Shown here: positions 16,671-26,189 of the stretch, one piece after another
Position numbering within the stretch: the first letter of the stretch is position 1
Layout: the number at the start of each line of letters is the position of its first letter
From: Thauera carbonicopians
Lineage (GTDB): Bacteria; Pseudomonadota; Gammaproteobacteria; Burkholderiales; Rhodocyclaceae
Length of the DNA stretch: 64,000 bases
Assembly: GCF_025699485.1 (NCBI RefSeq)
Contig: NZ_JANUXN010000001.1
Span: 434,001 to 498,000 of the forward strand
Direction: 5' to 3'
The notes under the pieces: model-generated
Databases searched by the model: none
What the model saw: only the letters and a program-made list of their open reading frames with translations
Told to the model about the DNA's origin: nothing
Program-made: the position numbers and the translations under genes

Positions 16671-17507
16671 TCAGGCGACGCCGTCGAGAAAACGCGAAAC
16701 CAGTCGGATCACCTGCTCGGGGCATTCACGGTGAGGCACATGCCGTATGCCGGGCATGATCTCGACACGTGCCGGACCGCCGGCAAGTTCGCCGATCAGC
16801 TCCGGGTGGCGCGGGCTGCCGTATTCATCCTCCGCGCCATGAATGGCGAGCAGTGGACACTCGACCCGAGGCAGCACCGGCCTCAAGGACCAAGGCGCGA
16901 ACACGGGGCTCAGCCAGGTGCCGATCCAGGCCTCCAGCACCCACTCTGCCTTGTCTCCATGGTATTTCGCCAGCCGTTCGCGCTGCACCGGGTCCTTGAA
17001 CAGCTCGCGGGCCTCCTCGAGGCCCGCGACGGTCCGGTCCTCGACGAAAGCCTGGGCCGACTCGGTGATGAGCGCCGCACAATCACCGGCATGGCGGACG
17101 GCGCAATTCACCGCCATGCCGCCGCCGACGCTGTGGCCGAACAGGATGAAACGGCCGATCTCCAGTTGCCGCAGCAGCGCTGCAAAGCCCGTCTCCGCCT
17201 CGGCCGCGATGAAGTCCAACGGGAGTCTGCCCGAATACGCATCGGAACGGCCGAAGCCGAGGCGATCGTAGGCCAGTACCCGCCTGCCGGTGCCGGCGCA
17301 CAGGGCCGCGGGGAAATCCCGCCACAGCTCCACGCTGCCGAGCGAATCGTGCAGCAGCACGATCGGGGTGCGATCGCGGCCCGACGGGGGCGGCGACCAT
17401 TCACGTGCATACAGGCGGGCGCCGCCGGCCTCGATCCAATGGTCGCGGGTGTCGATGTCGTGAAGCACTCGAATCGTTCTCCTGGGCTGGGGGGTGGGGG
17501 GCCGCAT
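16671..17507 (-). CDS. Alpha/beta hydrolase
   Basis: A 278-residue protein with an intact catalytic set: the oxyanion-region LLHDSLGSVELWRDF, the nucleophile elbow FGHSVGGG with Ser126, AIHGAEDEY with the acid residue, and MPGIRHVPH with the likely His. It has no signal peptide or lipobox. It is probably an esterase, lactonase or C-C hydrolase acting on a carboxylic-acid intermediate. The ATG at 17507 is used; a later GTG near residue 14 would give a tighter family start. A 20-bp palindrome lies about 65 bp upstream and resembles the one before the crotonase gene at 3.9 kb, suggesting shared control with acyl-CoA catabolism. Confidence 0.88.
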   Translation of the reverse strand: MRPPTPQPRRTIRVLHDIDTRDHWIEAGGARLYAREWSPPPSGRDRTPIVLLHDSLGSVELWRDFPAALCAGTGRRVLAYDRLGFGRSDAYSGRLPLDFIAAEAETGFAALLRQLEIGRFILFGHSVGGGMAVNCAVRHAGDCAALITESAQAFVEDRTVAGLEEARELFKDPVQRERLAKYHGDKAEWVLEAWIGTWLSPVFAPWSLRPVLPRVECPLLAIHGAEDEYGSPRHPELIGELAGGPARVEIMPGIRHVPHRECPEQVIRLVSRFLDGVA

Positions 17508-17570
17508 GATGGCGCCGGCACATCATGCACCACCCTTCTTGTTTTCGTTCGCGGGATGATGTGTCGAAAA

Positions 17571-17590
17571 TTACGTTAACGTCAACGTAA
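17571..17590. promoter_or_regulatory. 20-bp near-perfect palindrome, operator shared with 3973-3990
   Basis: TTACGTTAACGTCAACGTAA pairs in 9 of 10 positions. It lies in the 200-bp divergent region between the alpha/beta hydrolase gene and mfd. It shares TAACGTCAAC and 13 of 16 aligned bases with the palindrome near 3.98 kb. Confidence 0.55.
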
Positions 17591-17707
17591 TGAAAGCAGG
17601 CAATGGCCGCTCCATGATGAAAAACCCGCTGGCGGACGAAGGCGGCGGGCAACGGCCGCCCGGGCACTCTCTATAATCGCGTCTCCAGAACGCGCAACAC
17701 CGGTGCA

Positions 17708-20700
17708 ATGCCCTCCCCTCAGTCCCCTTCCCAGCTCCCCTCCCCCCTCGATCCGCTGCTGCCCCTGCTCGCCGCCTGTGCGCTGCCCAGGCCCGGCGCC
17801 CGCCTCGAGCTTCCCGCCTTCGCCGGCTCGGCCGATGCGCTGGCGGTCGCCGCGCTGGCGGCACGCGCCGGCCGGTTGCTCGTCGTCACCGCCAACCCGC
17901 TCGACGCCCAGCGCCTGCAGGACGAGATCCGCTGGGTCGCGCCCGAACTGCGGCTGCACCTGTTGCCCGACTGGGAGACGCTGCCCTACGACAACTTCTC
18001 GCCCCATCAGGACCTGATCTCCGAGCGGCTGTCCTCGCTGTACGCGATCAGCCGCGGCGAGGCCGACGTGGTGCTGGTGCCCGCCTCCACCGCGCTTTAC
18101 CGCATGGCGCCGCCGTCCTACCTGGCGGCCTACACCTTCTTTCTGAAGCAGGGCGAGCGCCTCGACGTCGAGGCGCTGAAGGCGCAGATGACGCTGGCCG
18201 GCTACGCCCACGTCACCCAGGTGGTCAGCCCGGGCGAGTTCTCGGTGCGCGGCGGCCTGGTCGACCTGTATCCGATGGGTTCGCCGCTGCCCTTCCGCAT
18301 CGACCTGTTCGACGACGAAGTCGAGAGCATCAAGACCTTCGATCCGGACACCCAGCGCACCGTCTATCCGACCACCGAGATCCGCCTGCTGCCGGCGCGC
18401 GAGTTCCCGCTCGACGATGCCGGGCGCACCCGCTTCCGCAGCCGCTTCCGCGAGACCTTCGAAGGCGACCCGACGCGCGCGGCGATCTACAAGGATGTCT
18501 CCAACGGCATCGCCCCGGCCGGCATCGAGTACTACCTGCCGCTGTTCTTCGACGAAACCGCCACGCTGCTCGACTACCTGCCCGCCGACACCACGGTGCT
18601 GCTGCACCGCGACGTGCCGGCGGCGATCGCCGAGTTCTGGCGCGACACCCGCTCGCGCCACGACCTGCTGAAAGGCGACCGCAGCCGGCCGGTGATGCCG
18701 CCGGAACAGCTCTTCCTCAGCGACGAGGACTTCTTCGGCGCGCTGAAGGCGCGCCCCCGCCTGGTGCTGGGTGCCGTTGCCGGCGCCGAAGGCGGCGAGG
18801 CCATCGCCCGGCCGCTGCCCGAGCTGTCGGTCGAGCGCAAGGCCACCGACCCGCTGCACAAGCTGAAAGCCTTCCAGGCCGGCGACTGGTACCAGCGCGG
18901 CGGCCGCATCCTGCTGCTGGCGGATTCGCCGGGACGGCGCGAGACGATGGCCGAATTCCTCGCCGAGTTCGGCCTGAAGCCCGAGGCGATGACGGATTTC
19001 GGCGCCTTCATCGAAGGTGACGTCCGCTTCGCGCTCGGCACATCGCCGCTCGCCAGCGGCTTCCTGCTGTCCGAGGCCGGGCTGGCGATCGTCACCGAAG
19101 CCGAGCTGTACGCCGCCACCGCCCGTACCCGCACGCGCCGCGACAACCGCAAGGCGGCGACGATGGAAGGCTGGCTGCGCGACCTGTCGGAACTGAAGGT
19201 CGGCGATCCGGTGGTGCACGTCTCGCACGGCATCGGCCGCTACCTCGGCCTGATCCACATGAACCTCGGCGAGGGCGACACCGAGTTCCTGCATCTCGAA
19301 TACAGCAACGGCGACAAGCTCTACGTGCCGGTATCGCAACTGCACGTGATCACCCGCTACGCCGGCGCCGACCCGGAAGCGGTCGACCTGCACCGGCTCG
19401 GCTCCGGCCAGTGGGAAAAGGCCAAGAAGAAGGCCGCGATGCAGGTGCGCGACACCGCCGCCGAACTGCTGGCGCTGTACGCCCAGCGCGCCGCCCGTCC
19501 CGGCCACCGCTTCGACTTCCAGCAGCACGACCTCGAAGCCTTCGCCGAAGGCTTCGGTTTCGAGACCACGCTCGACCAGCAGTCTGCGATCGACGCCGTG
19601 GTGGCCGACATGAAGTCCGGCCGGCCGATGGACCGCCTGGTGTGCGGCGACGTCGGCTTCGGCAAGACCGAGGTCGCGCTGCGCGCCGCCTTCATCGCCG
19701 TGCAGGACGGCAAGCAGGTGGTCGTGCTGTGCCCCACCACCCTGCTCGCCGAACAGCACTACCAGACCTTCGCCGACCGCTTCGCCGACTGGCCGGTGCG
19801 CATCGCCGAGCTGTCGCGCTTCAAGTCGGCCAAGGAACAGGCCGAAGCCCTGCAGCAACTGGCCGAAGGCAAGGTCGACATCATCATCGGCACCCACCGC
19901 CTGCTGCAGAAGGACGTGCAGTTCAAGCGCCTGGGGCTGGTCGTCATCGACGAGGAGCACCGCTTCGGCGTGCGCCAGAAGGAGGCGCTGAAGCAACTGC
20001 GCTCGGAAGTCGACATCCTGACCCTGACCGCGACGCCGATCCCGCGCACGCTGGGGCTGGCGATGGAAGGCCTGCGCGAATTCTCGGTGATCGCCACCGC
20101 GCCGCAGAAGCGGCTGTCGATCAAGACCTTCGTGCAGCCCTCCAGCCGCGGCACGATCCGCGAGGCGGTGCTGCGCGAATTCAAGCGCGGCGGCCAGGTG
20201 TACTTCCTGCACAACGAAGTCGACACCATCGAGAACATGCGCAACGACCTCGAGGAACTGCTACCCGAGGCCCGCATCGTCGTCGGCCACGGTCAGTTGC
20301 CCGAGCGCGAGCTGGAGCGCGTGATGCGCGACTTCACCCAGCAGCGCGCCAACCTGCTGCTGTGCACCACCATCATCGAGACCGGCATCAACATCCCCAC
20401 CGCCAACACCATCATCATCAACCGTGCCGACCGCTTCGGCCTGGCGCAGCTGCACCAGCTGCGCGGCCGCGTCGGCCGCAGCCACCACCAGGCCTACGCC
20501 TACCTGCTGACCCAGCCGGGCGCCAAGCCCTCGGCCCAGGCGCAGAAGCGGCTGGAAGCGATCACGATGATGGAAGACCTCGGCTCCGGCTTCTACCTGG
20601 CGATGCATGACCTGGAGATCCGCGGCGCCGGCGAAGTGCTGGGCGAGAACCAGTCGGGCGAGATCCAGCAGGTCGGCTTCAGCCTCTACACCGAAATGCT

Positions 20701-21196
20701 CAAGCGTGCGGTCAAGGACCTGCAGGCCGGCAAGGAGCCCGACCTCAGCCAGCCGCTGGAAGTGGTGTCCGAGATCAACCTGCACACCCCGGCGCTGCTG
20801 CCGACCGACTACTGCCCCGACGTGCAGGAACGCCTGACGCTGTACAAGCGCCTGGCCAACTGCGAGACCGACGAGGACCTGCGCGCGCTGCAGGAAGAGC
20901 TGATCGACCGCTTCGGCGAACTGCCGCCGCAGACCACCGCGCTGCTCGAAACCCACCGCCTGCGCATGCTCGTCAAGGACTACGGGGTACAGAAGCTCGA
21001 TGCCTCCGACGCCCAGATCAGCGTGCAGTTCGCCAAGGACGCGCCGATCGACCCGGTCAAGGTCATCTTCCTGATCCAGAAGGACCGCAGCATCAAGATG
21101 GCCGGCCCGGAAAAGCTCGTGCGCCGCACCGCGCTGCCGAACCTGAAGGACCGCGCCAAGGCCGTGAAGGATCTACTCGACGCGGTGAAAGCCTGA
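17708..21196 (+). CDS. mfd: Transcription-repair coupling factor
   Basis: A 1162-residue protein, the normal Mfd length. The N-terminal UvrB-like module contains LLPDWETLPYDNFSPHQDLI and a SPGEFSVRGGLVDLYP loop. A CarD-type RNA polymerase-interacting domain begins at KVGDPVVHVSHGIGRYLG. The RecG-like translocase follows, with Walker A CGDVGFGKTEVALRAAF, the DEEH box in VVIDEEHRFGVRQKE, TATPIPRTLGLA and the QLRGRVGRS arginine-finger motif. The C-terminal TRCF domain ends the protein. It removes stalled RNA polymerase and recruits UvrA. It is co-oriented with corA, 16 bp downstream. Confidence 0.97.
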   Translation: MPSPQSPSQLPSPLDPLLPLLAACALPRPGARLELPAFAGSADALAVAALAARAGRLLVVTANPLDAQRLQDEIRWVAPELRLHLLPDWETLPYDNFSPHQDLISERLSSLYAISRGEADVVLVPASTALYRMAPPSYLAAYTFFLKQGERLDVEALKAQMTLAGYAHVTQVVSPGEFSVRGGLVDLYPMGSPLPFRIDLFDDEVESIKTFDPDTQRTVYPTTEIRLLPAREFPLDDAGRTRFRSRFRETFEGDPTRAAIYKDVSNGIAPAGIEYYLPLFFDETATLLDYLPADTTVLLHRDVPAAIAEFWRDTRSRHDLLKGDRSRPVMPPEQLFLSDEDFFGALKARPRLVLGAVAGAEGGEAIARPLPELSVERKATDPLHKLKAFQAGDWYQRGGRILLLADSPGRRETMAEFLAEFGLKPEAMTDFGAFIEGDVRFALGTSPLASGFLLSEAGLAIVTEAELYAATARTRTRRDNRKAATMEGWLRDLSELKVGDPVVHVSHGIGRYLGLIHMNLGEGDTEFLHLEYSNGDKLYVPVSQLHVITRYAGADPEAVDLHRLGSGQWEKAKKKAAMQVRDTAAELLALYAQRAARPGHRFDFQQHDLEAFAEGFGFETTLDQQSAIDAVVADMKSGRPMDRLVCGDVGFGKTEVALRAAFIAVQDGKQVVVLCPTTLLAEQHYQTFADRFADWPVRIAELSRFKSAKEQAEALQQLAEGKVDIIIGTHRLLQKDVQFKRLGLVVIDEEHRFGVRQKEALKQLRSEVDILTLTATPIPRTLGLAMEGLREFSVIATAPQKRLSIKTFVQPSSRGTIREAVLREFKRGGQVYFLHNEVDTIENMRNDLEELLPEARIVVGHGQLPERELERVMRDFTQQRANLLLCTTIIETGINIPTANTIIINRADRFGLAQLHQLRGRVGRSHHQAYAYLLTQPGAKPSAQAQKRLEAITMMEDLGSGFYLAMHDLEIRGAGEVLGENQSGEIQQVGFSLYTEMLKRAVKDLQAGKEPDLSQPLEVVSEINLHTPALLPTDYCPDVQERLTLYKRLANCETDEDLRALQEELIDRFGELPPQTTALLETHRLRMLVKDYGVQKLDASDAQISVQFAKDAPIDPVKVIFLIQKDRSIKMAGPEKLVRRTALPNLKDRAKAVKDLLDAVKA

Positions 21197-21212
21197 CCGA
21201 CCGGAGGCCGCC

Positions 21213-22196
21213 ATGCTCATCAACTGCACCGCCTACCAGCACGGCCGCAAGCTCGTCGACCTGCCGGTCGAGCGCATCGGCGACTACCTGACGCGGCCGG
21301 ACACTTTCGTCTGGGTTGCGCTCGAGGACGCGACGCCGGACGAACTGGCGGTGATGAAGCGCACCTTCGACCTGCACGAGCTTGCCGTCGAGGATGCCAA
21401 CCACGGCCACCAGCGGCCCAAGGTCGAGGAATACAACGATGGCGACGACGGCAGCACCAGCCTGTTCGCCGTGATGCATCTGATCGACGAGCGCGAAGGC
21501 AGCCTGCACATCGGCGAAGTCCATGTCTTCGTCGGCGCCAACTACATCCTGTCGGTGCGCAACGACAGCCCGCGCGACTTCGCCGGCGTGCGCGCCCGCT
21601 GCGAGCGCGAGCCGCGGATGCTGGCCAAGGGCCCGGGCTACGTGCTCTACGCGCTGATGGACGCGGTGGTGGATCGCTACTTCCCGCACATCGAAAAGCT
21701 CGAGACCGAAGTCGAGGCGCTGGAAGAACGCATCTTCACCAGGGGCGCCGCACGCTCCAACATCCGCCGCCTGTACCGCCTCAAGCGCAAGGTCACGCTG
21801 CTCAAGCACGCCGTCACGCCGCTGATGGAAGCCGCCGGCAAGCTGCACAGCGGCCGCGTGCCCGACGTCTGCAGCAAGAGCCGCCACTATTTCCGCGACG
21901 TCTTCGACCACCTCGTCCGCATCAACGCCTCGCTCGACGGCATCCGCGACACCATCGCCACCGCGATCCAGGTCAACCTGGCGCTGGTCACCGTCGACCA
22001 GACCGAGATCAGCAAGCGCCTCGCCGCCTGGGCCGGCATCTTCGCCGTCGCCACCGCGCTGGCCGGCATCTGGGGCATGAACTTCAAGTACATGCCCGAG
22101 CTGGAATGGAAGTACGGCTACCCGCTGGCGCTGGCCACGATCGCGGCGCTGGGCGGATTCCTGTACTGGCAGTTCAGAAAGGCGAAGTGGCTGTAG
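21213..22196 (+). CDS. corA: Magnesium/cobalt transporter CorA
   Basis: A 327-residue protein with a large soluble domain and two C-terminal membrane helices. The signature GMN is at about 288-290 in IWGMNFKYMPEL, and a positively charged tail (FRKAKWL) follows the second helix, as in CorA. The central coiled-coil region (IEKLETEVEALEERIFTR) is the long stalk helix. It is the main constitutive Mg2+ channel in many bacteria and also carries Co2+ and Ni2+. GGAGG lies 9 bp before the ATG. It starts 16 bp after mfd. It borders the metal-efflux block, but nothing shows a functional tie. Confidence 0.95.
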   Translation: MLINCTAYQHGRKLVDLPVERIGDYLTRPDTFVWVALEDATPDELAVMKRTFDLHELAVEDANHGHQRPKVEEYNDGDDGSTSLFAVMHLIDEREGSLHIGEVHVFVGANYILSVRNDSPRDFAGVRARCEREPRMLAKGPGYVLYALMDAVVDRYFPHIEKLETEVEALEERIFTRGAARSNIRRLYRLKRKVTLLKHAVTPLMEAAGKLHSGRVPDVCSKSRHYFRDVFDHLVRINASLDGIRDTIATAIQVNLALVTVDQTEISKRLAAWAGIFAVATALAGIWGMNFKYMPELEWKYGYPLALATIAALGGFLYWQFRKAKWL

Positions 22197-22208
22197 CGCC
22201 GGGCGAAC

Positions 22209-22559
22209 TCATGAGTCCCGTTTCGCCACCGTCGCACCGCAGTCCTCGATATTGACGTAGACCTTGTCGCCGACCTGCAGGCTCGCATCTGCCGCTGCCA
22301 AAGGCGCGGCGCGTGCATAGGGCCGGCCGTTGCGCAGGAAGGCGACGACGACATAGGGTTCATCCGCCTGGCCGGCAGCCGGACCGCGCCGGCAATCGTA
22401 GTACGAGGGCCGCTCCAGCGCCCGGGCCGGGCCAATCTCGACCACCGTCCCCGCACGCCAGCCCGCTTCCCGCGGATGCTTGTCCACATCGGCTCCCGCG
22501 CCGGCATGGGCGGCGAGGCCGGCCAGGACAAGGCCTCCGATCATCGATTTCATCTGCAT
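22209..22559 (-). CDS. Small exported protein of the czc cluster, function unknown
   Basis: A 116-residue protein starting MQMKSMIGGLVLAGLAAHAG, a clear signal peptide. The start is chosen for GGAGA seven bases upstream; an upstream in-frame ATG exists. The mature part is a small domain with VVEIGPARALERPSYYDCRR and a second Cys in VYVNIEDCGATV. The two cysteines could pair in the periplasm. I do not recognise a family. It is the last gene of the czc-like operon, about 50 bp after the His-rich gene upstream, and converges on corA. A periplasmic metal-related accessory role is inferred only from position. Confidence 0.7.
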   Translation of the reverse strand: MQMKSMIGGLVLAGLAAHAGAGADVDKHPREAGWRAGTVVEIGPARALERPSYYDCRRGPAAGQADEPYVVVAFLRNGRPYARAAPLAAADASLQVGDKVYVNIEDCGATVAKRDS

Positions 22560-22612
22560 TTCCGTCTCCGGTCGAGCCGCCGCCACGGTGCTCGCGTAGC
22601 GGCGGCAGGTTC

Positions 22613-23011
22613 TCAGTTCAGCGAGAAGCGCGCCGTCGCCGCCGGCTTGCCCGGCAGGCTGAGGACGGCCACCAGCTTGGTGCCGGCGCCGACGTTGAAG
22701 GTGCCCGTCGCTTCCAGGTAGTCGCCGGCCGGCTTCAGTTCGACGTCCTGCTTGCCGGCGGCGGAAAGCAGCGTGAGCTTGGCGCTGCCGCTGGAGACAT
22801 CGACCGGCGTGCCGTGGTCGCGGACGTGAAGCCGGATGCGGTCGGGCGCGGCGACGAGCTCCAGGTCGAGGCCGCGGGCCTCGGCCAGCACGCCGCCGTG
22901 CAGCGCCGCGTGCTCGTGCGGATGGTCGTGGTCGTGACCGTGGTCATCGGCGGCGAAGACCGGTCCGGCAAGCGCCAGGGCGGCGATGGCAATGAATTTC
23001 GAGAGTTTCAT
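22613..23011 (-). CDS. His-rich periplasmic accessory protein of the czc-like operon
   Basis: A 132-residue protein with a signal peptide (MKLSKFIAIAALALAGPVFA) and, straight after the cleavage site, ADDHGHDHDHPHEHAALHGG, which holds seven histidines. The remainder is a beta-rich domain (KLTLLSAAGKQDVELKPAGD). Such His clusters bind Zn2+, Co2+ or Cd2+, suggesting a periplasmic metal buffer or chaperone for the RND pump just upstream. AAAGGAGCAGAC precedes the ATG and supports this start. CzcE-type proteins occupy a similar place in other czc loci, but I see no clear CzcE homology. Confidence 0.8.
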   Translation of the reverse strand: MKLSKFIAIAALALAGPVFAADDHGHDHDHPHEHAALHGGVLAEARGLDLELVAAPDRIRLHVRDHGTPVDVSSGSAKLTLLSAAGKQDVELKPAGDYLEATGTFNVGAGTKLVAVLSLPGKPAATARFSLN

Positions 23012-23054
23012 GTCTGCTCCTTTCGGGGTCGTGTGTCGTCGGGGGGTACTGCGC

Positions 23055-26000
23055 TCAGAATGCCTCGGCGTTCCGGTCGTCCAGCAGGCGCTCGACATCG
23101 CGCCGGCCGAAGAGCCAGAACATCGCGGGGGTCAGGAAGGTGTCCAGCAGGGTCGAGCTGATCAGGCCGGAGAAGATCACCACCGCGACCGGATGCAGGA
23201 TCTCGGTGCCCGGCCGTTCGGCCTCGAACAGCAGAGGGGCCAGCGCAAAGGCCGTCACCAGCGCGGTCATCAGCACCGGCGACAGGCGTTCGAGCGAACC
23301 GCGCAGGATCATCGCGTGGTCGAAGTTCTCGCCCTCGATGCGCATCAGGTTGATGTAGTGGCTGACCTTGAGGATGCCGTTGCGCACCGAGATGCCGGCC
23401 AGCGTGATGAAGCCGATGAGCGCCGCGACCGACAGCGGCTGGCCGGACAGCCACAGGCCGATGACCGCGCCGACCAGCGCGAGCGGGATGTTGGCCATGA
23501 TCAGCGCCGACAGCCGTACCGACTTGTAGCGGCTGTAGAGCACCACGAACATCAGCACCAGCGACACGATCGACAGCATCCCGACCAGGCGGGAGGCTTC
23601 CTCCTGCGCCTGGAACTGCCCGCCCAGCGTGATGAAGTAGCCTTCCGGCAGCGTCATGCCGGCCACCGCGGCGCGGATGTCGGCGACCACCTCGGACAGC
23701 GGACGCTGCTGCGCGTTGGCCGACAGCACGATGCGGCGCTTGCCGTCGTCGCGGCTGACCTGGTTCGGACCGTCGCCATCCTCGATCGATGCCAGCTTGG
23801 ACAGCGGCACATGCCCGCTCGGCGTTTCGATGAGGATCTGCGCCAGGCCGTCGATCGAACGCGCGGATTCGGGCAGGCGCATGACCAGCGGGAAGCGCCG
23901 GCCGCCTTCGACGATCTGGGTGATGCGCTCGCCTTCGACCAGGCTTTGCAGTACAGCCAGCACCTGAGGTGCCGGCACGCCGTAGCGGGCCGCCGCCGCA
24001 TAGTCGATGCGCACCTTGATCTGCGGCGCCAGCACCTGTTTCTCCACTTCCAGGTCGGCAACGCCGGGAATGCCGGCCAGCCGCGCCTGCAGCGCATCCG
24101 CCTGGCCGCGCAGCACGTCGAGGTCCTCGCCGAAGATCTTGATCGCGATCTGCGAGCGCACGCCCGACAGCATGTGGTCGATGCGGTGTGAAATCGGCTG
24201 GCCGATGGAGATCGCGGCCGGCAGATTCACCAGCCGCGAGCGGATGTCGGCGGTGATTTCCCCCATCGAGCGGGTCAGCTCCGCTGCCGGCTGGAGGCCG
24301 ACGTCCAGTTCGCTGACATGCACGCCTTCGGCATGCTCGTCGAGCTCTGCCCGGCCGCTGCGGCGGCCGACGTGCGTGACCTCGGGCACCTGCGACACCA
24401 GCACTTCGGCCTGCTGGGCGAGCGCGGTGGATTCCGCCAGCGTCACGCCGGGGTTGAGGCGCATGCCGATCAGCAGGGTGCCTTCGTTGAACGGCGGCAG
24501 GAAAGTCGTCGGGAAGAAAGGCACCGCGGCCGCGGCGACCACGACCGCTAGCCCACCGGCCGCGACGGCCGCCCGCGGGCGATCGAGCACGCCTTGCAGC
24601 GCTGCACGGTAACGCGCTTTCAGCCAGGCCAGCAGGCGCGTATCGCCATGGTCGAGCGACTTCATCCGCGGCAGCAGATAGAAGGACAGCACCGGCGTCA
24701 CCGTCACCGAGACCACCAGCGAGGCCAGCGTCGACACGATGAAGGCCACCCCCAGCGGCACGAACAGGCGGCCTTCCATGCCCGGCAGCGCGAACAGCGG
24801 CAGGAACACCAGCACGATGATGATGGTCGCGTACAGGATCGCCGAACGGACTTCCATGGTCGCGCGCGCGACGAGCTCGATCGGGTGCAGGCGGTGGGTC
24901 GGATGCCTTGCCCGGTCCTCCTTCAGCCGCCGCAGCACGTTCTCGACGCCCACCACCGCATCGTCGACCAGCCCGCCGATCGCGATTGCGAGCCCGCCCA
25001 GCGTCATCGTGTTGATCGACAGGCCGAAGTACTTGAACACCAGCGCGGTCATGAAGATCGATACCGGGATCGCGGTGAGCGCGATCACCGTCGGGCGCAG
25101 CGTGCCGAGGAAGAAGAACAGGATCGCCGCGACGAACAGGGATGCGGCGATCAGCTTGCCCTGCAAGGTGCTGATCGAGGCTTCGATGAAGCTTGCCTGG
25201 CGGAAGGTGACCTCCGGCGCTTCCATGCCCTCGGGCAGCGAGCGTTTCATCTCGTCGAGCGCATCCTCGATCAGCCGCGTCAGGTGGATGGTGTCGGCGG
25301 TGGGCTGCTTCTGGATGCCGAGGATCACCGCCGGCTTGCCTTCGAAGCCGGCATCGCCGCGCTTGAGCGCCGGCGCGAAGGTGACGTCGGCGATCTGGCG
25401 CAGCAGGATCGGCTGGCCGTTGCGCGCCGTGATGGCGAGGTTCTTCAGGTCGTCCAGGCTGGACGTGCGGCCGAGGTGGCGAATGAGGTATTCCCGCCCG
25501 GAGAGCTCCAGGAAGCCGCCCGAGGTGTTCGACGAGAAGCCGCGGATCGCCGCTTCCAGCTGGTCGAGCGAAATCTCCAGCGCCGCCATGCGCCGGGTAT
25601 CCGGCTGGACCTGGAACTGGCGCACTTCGCCGCCGATCGGAATCACCTGCGCGATCCCCGGGATCGCCATCAGGCGCGGGCGCAGCACCCAGTCGGCGTA
25701 TTCGCGCACCTGCATCGGCGTGCTCTTCGCCGTGTCGACCGGGATCGCGATCTGCATGATCTCGCCCATCACCGAGCTGATCGGCCCCATGCGCGGAATC
25801 ACGTTCTCGGGCAGGCCTTCCTCCATCGCCGACAGACGTTCGGACACCATCTGCCGCGCCAGGAAGATCTCGGTGCTCCAGTCGAAGGTGACATAGATGA
25901 AGGACAGCCCCGCGCTCGACACCGAGCGGACGGACTCGACGCCGGGCAGGCCGTTCATCGTCGTCTCGAGCGGAAAGGTGATGAGCTGTTCGACCTCCTC

Positions 26001-26174
26001 GGCCGCCATGCCGCCCGCTTCGGTCATGATCGTGACCGTCGGCTTGTTGAGATCGGGGAACACGTCCACCGGCGTGCGCGTGAGCGTGAACGCGCCATAA
26101 GCCATCAGCACCAGGCTGGCGATGATCACCAGCATGCGGTTGCCCAGGCTGTTGTCGAGTAGCCACTTGAACAT
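23055..26174 (-). CDS. Heavy-metal efflux RND pump, inner-membrane subunit (CzcA/CusA family)
   Basis: A 1039-residue protein with the RND layout: one N-terminal helix (MFKWLLDNSLGNRMLVIIAS), a large periplasmic porter domain, six helices, a second porter domain and five C-terminal helices. It starts like other HME-RND pumps, with TPVDVFPDLNKPTVTIMTEA. Helix 4 carries proton-relay acids in AIAIGGLVDDAVVGVENVLR. Classical CzcA has DGAV..VEN and CusA has a different signature, so the metal cannot be assigned from this motif. It expels divalent cations from the periplasm or cytoplasm through the CzcC-like channel. Neighbours indicate Co/Zn/Cd. It starts 15 bp after the adaptor gene. Confidence 0.93.
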   Translation of the reverse strand: MFKWLLDNSLGNRMLVIIASLVLMAYGAFTLTRTPVDVFPDLNKPTVTIMTEAGGMAAEEVEQLITFPLETTMNGLPGVESVRSVSSAGLSFIYVTFDWSTEIFLARQMVSERLSAMEEGLPENVIPRMGPISSVMGEIMQIAIPVDTAKSTPMQVREYADWVLRPRLMAIPGIAQVIPIGGEVRQFQVQPDTRRMAALEISLDQLEAAIRGFSSNTSGGFLELSGREYLIRHLGRTSSLDDLKNLAITARNGQPILLRQIADVTFAPALKRGDAGFEGKPAVILGIQKQPTADTIHLTRLIEDALDEMKRSLPEGMEAPEVTFRQASFIEASISTLQGKLIAASLFVAAILFFFLGTLRPTVIALTAIPVSIFMTALVFKYFGLSINTMTLGGLAIAIGGLVDDAVVGVENVLRRLKEDRARHPTHRLHPIELVARATMEVRSAILYATIIIVLVFLPLFALPGMEGRLFVPLGVAFIVSTLASLVVSVTVTPVLSFYLLPRMKSLDHGDTRLLAWLKARYRAALQGVLDRPRAAVAAGGLAVVVAAAAVPFFPTTFLPPFNEGTLLIGMRLNPGVTLAESTALAQQAEVLVSQVPEVTHVGRRSGRAELDEHAEGVHVSELDVGLQPAAELTRSMGEITADIRSRLVNLPAAISIGQPISHRIDHMLSGVRSQIAIKIFGEDLDVLRGQADALQARLAGIPGVADLEVEKQVLAPQIKVRIDYAAAARYGVPAPQVLAVLQSLVEGERITQIVEGGRRFPLVMRLPESARSIDGLAQILIETPSGHVPLSKLASIEDGDGPNQVSRDDGKRRIVLSANAQQRPLSEVVADIRAAVAGMTLPEGYFITLGGQFQAQEEASRLVGMLSIVSLVLMFVVLYSRYKSVRLSALIMANIPLALVGAVIGLWLSGQPLSVAALIGFITLAGISVRNGILKVSHYINLMRIEGENFDHAMILRGSLERLSPVLMTALVTAFALAPLLFEAERPGTEILHPVAVVIFSGLISSTLLDTFLTPAMFWLFGRRDVERLLDDRNAEAF

Positions 26175-26189
26175 CGTGCGGACGCTCCG

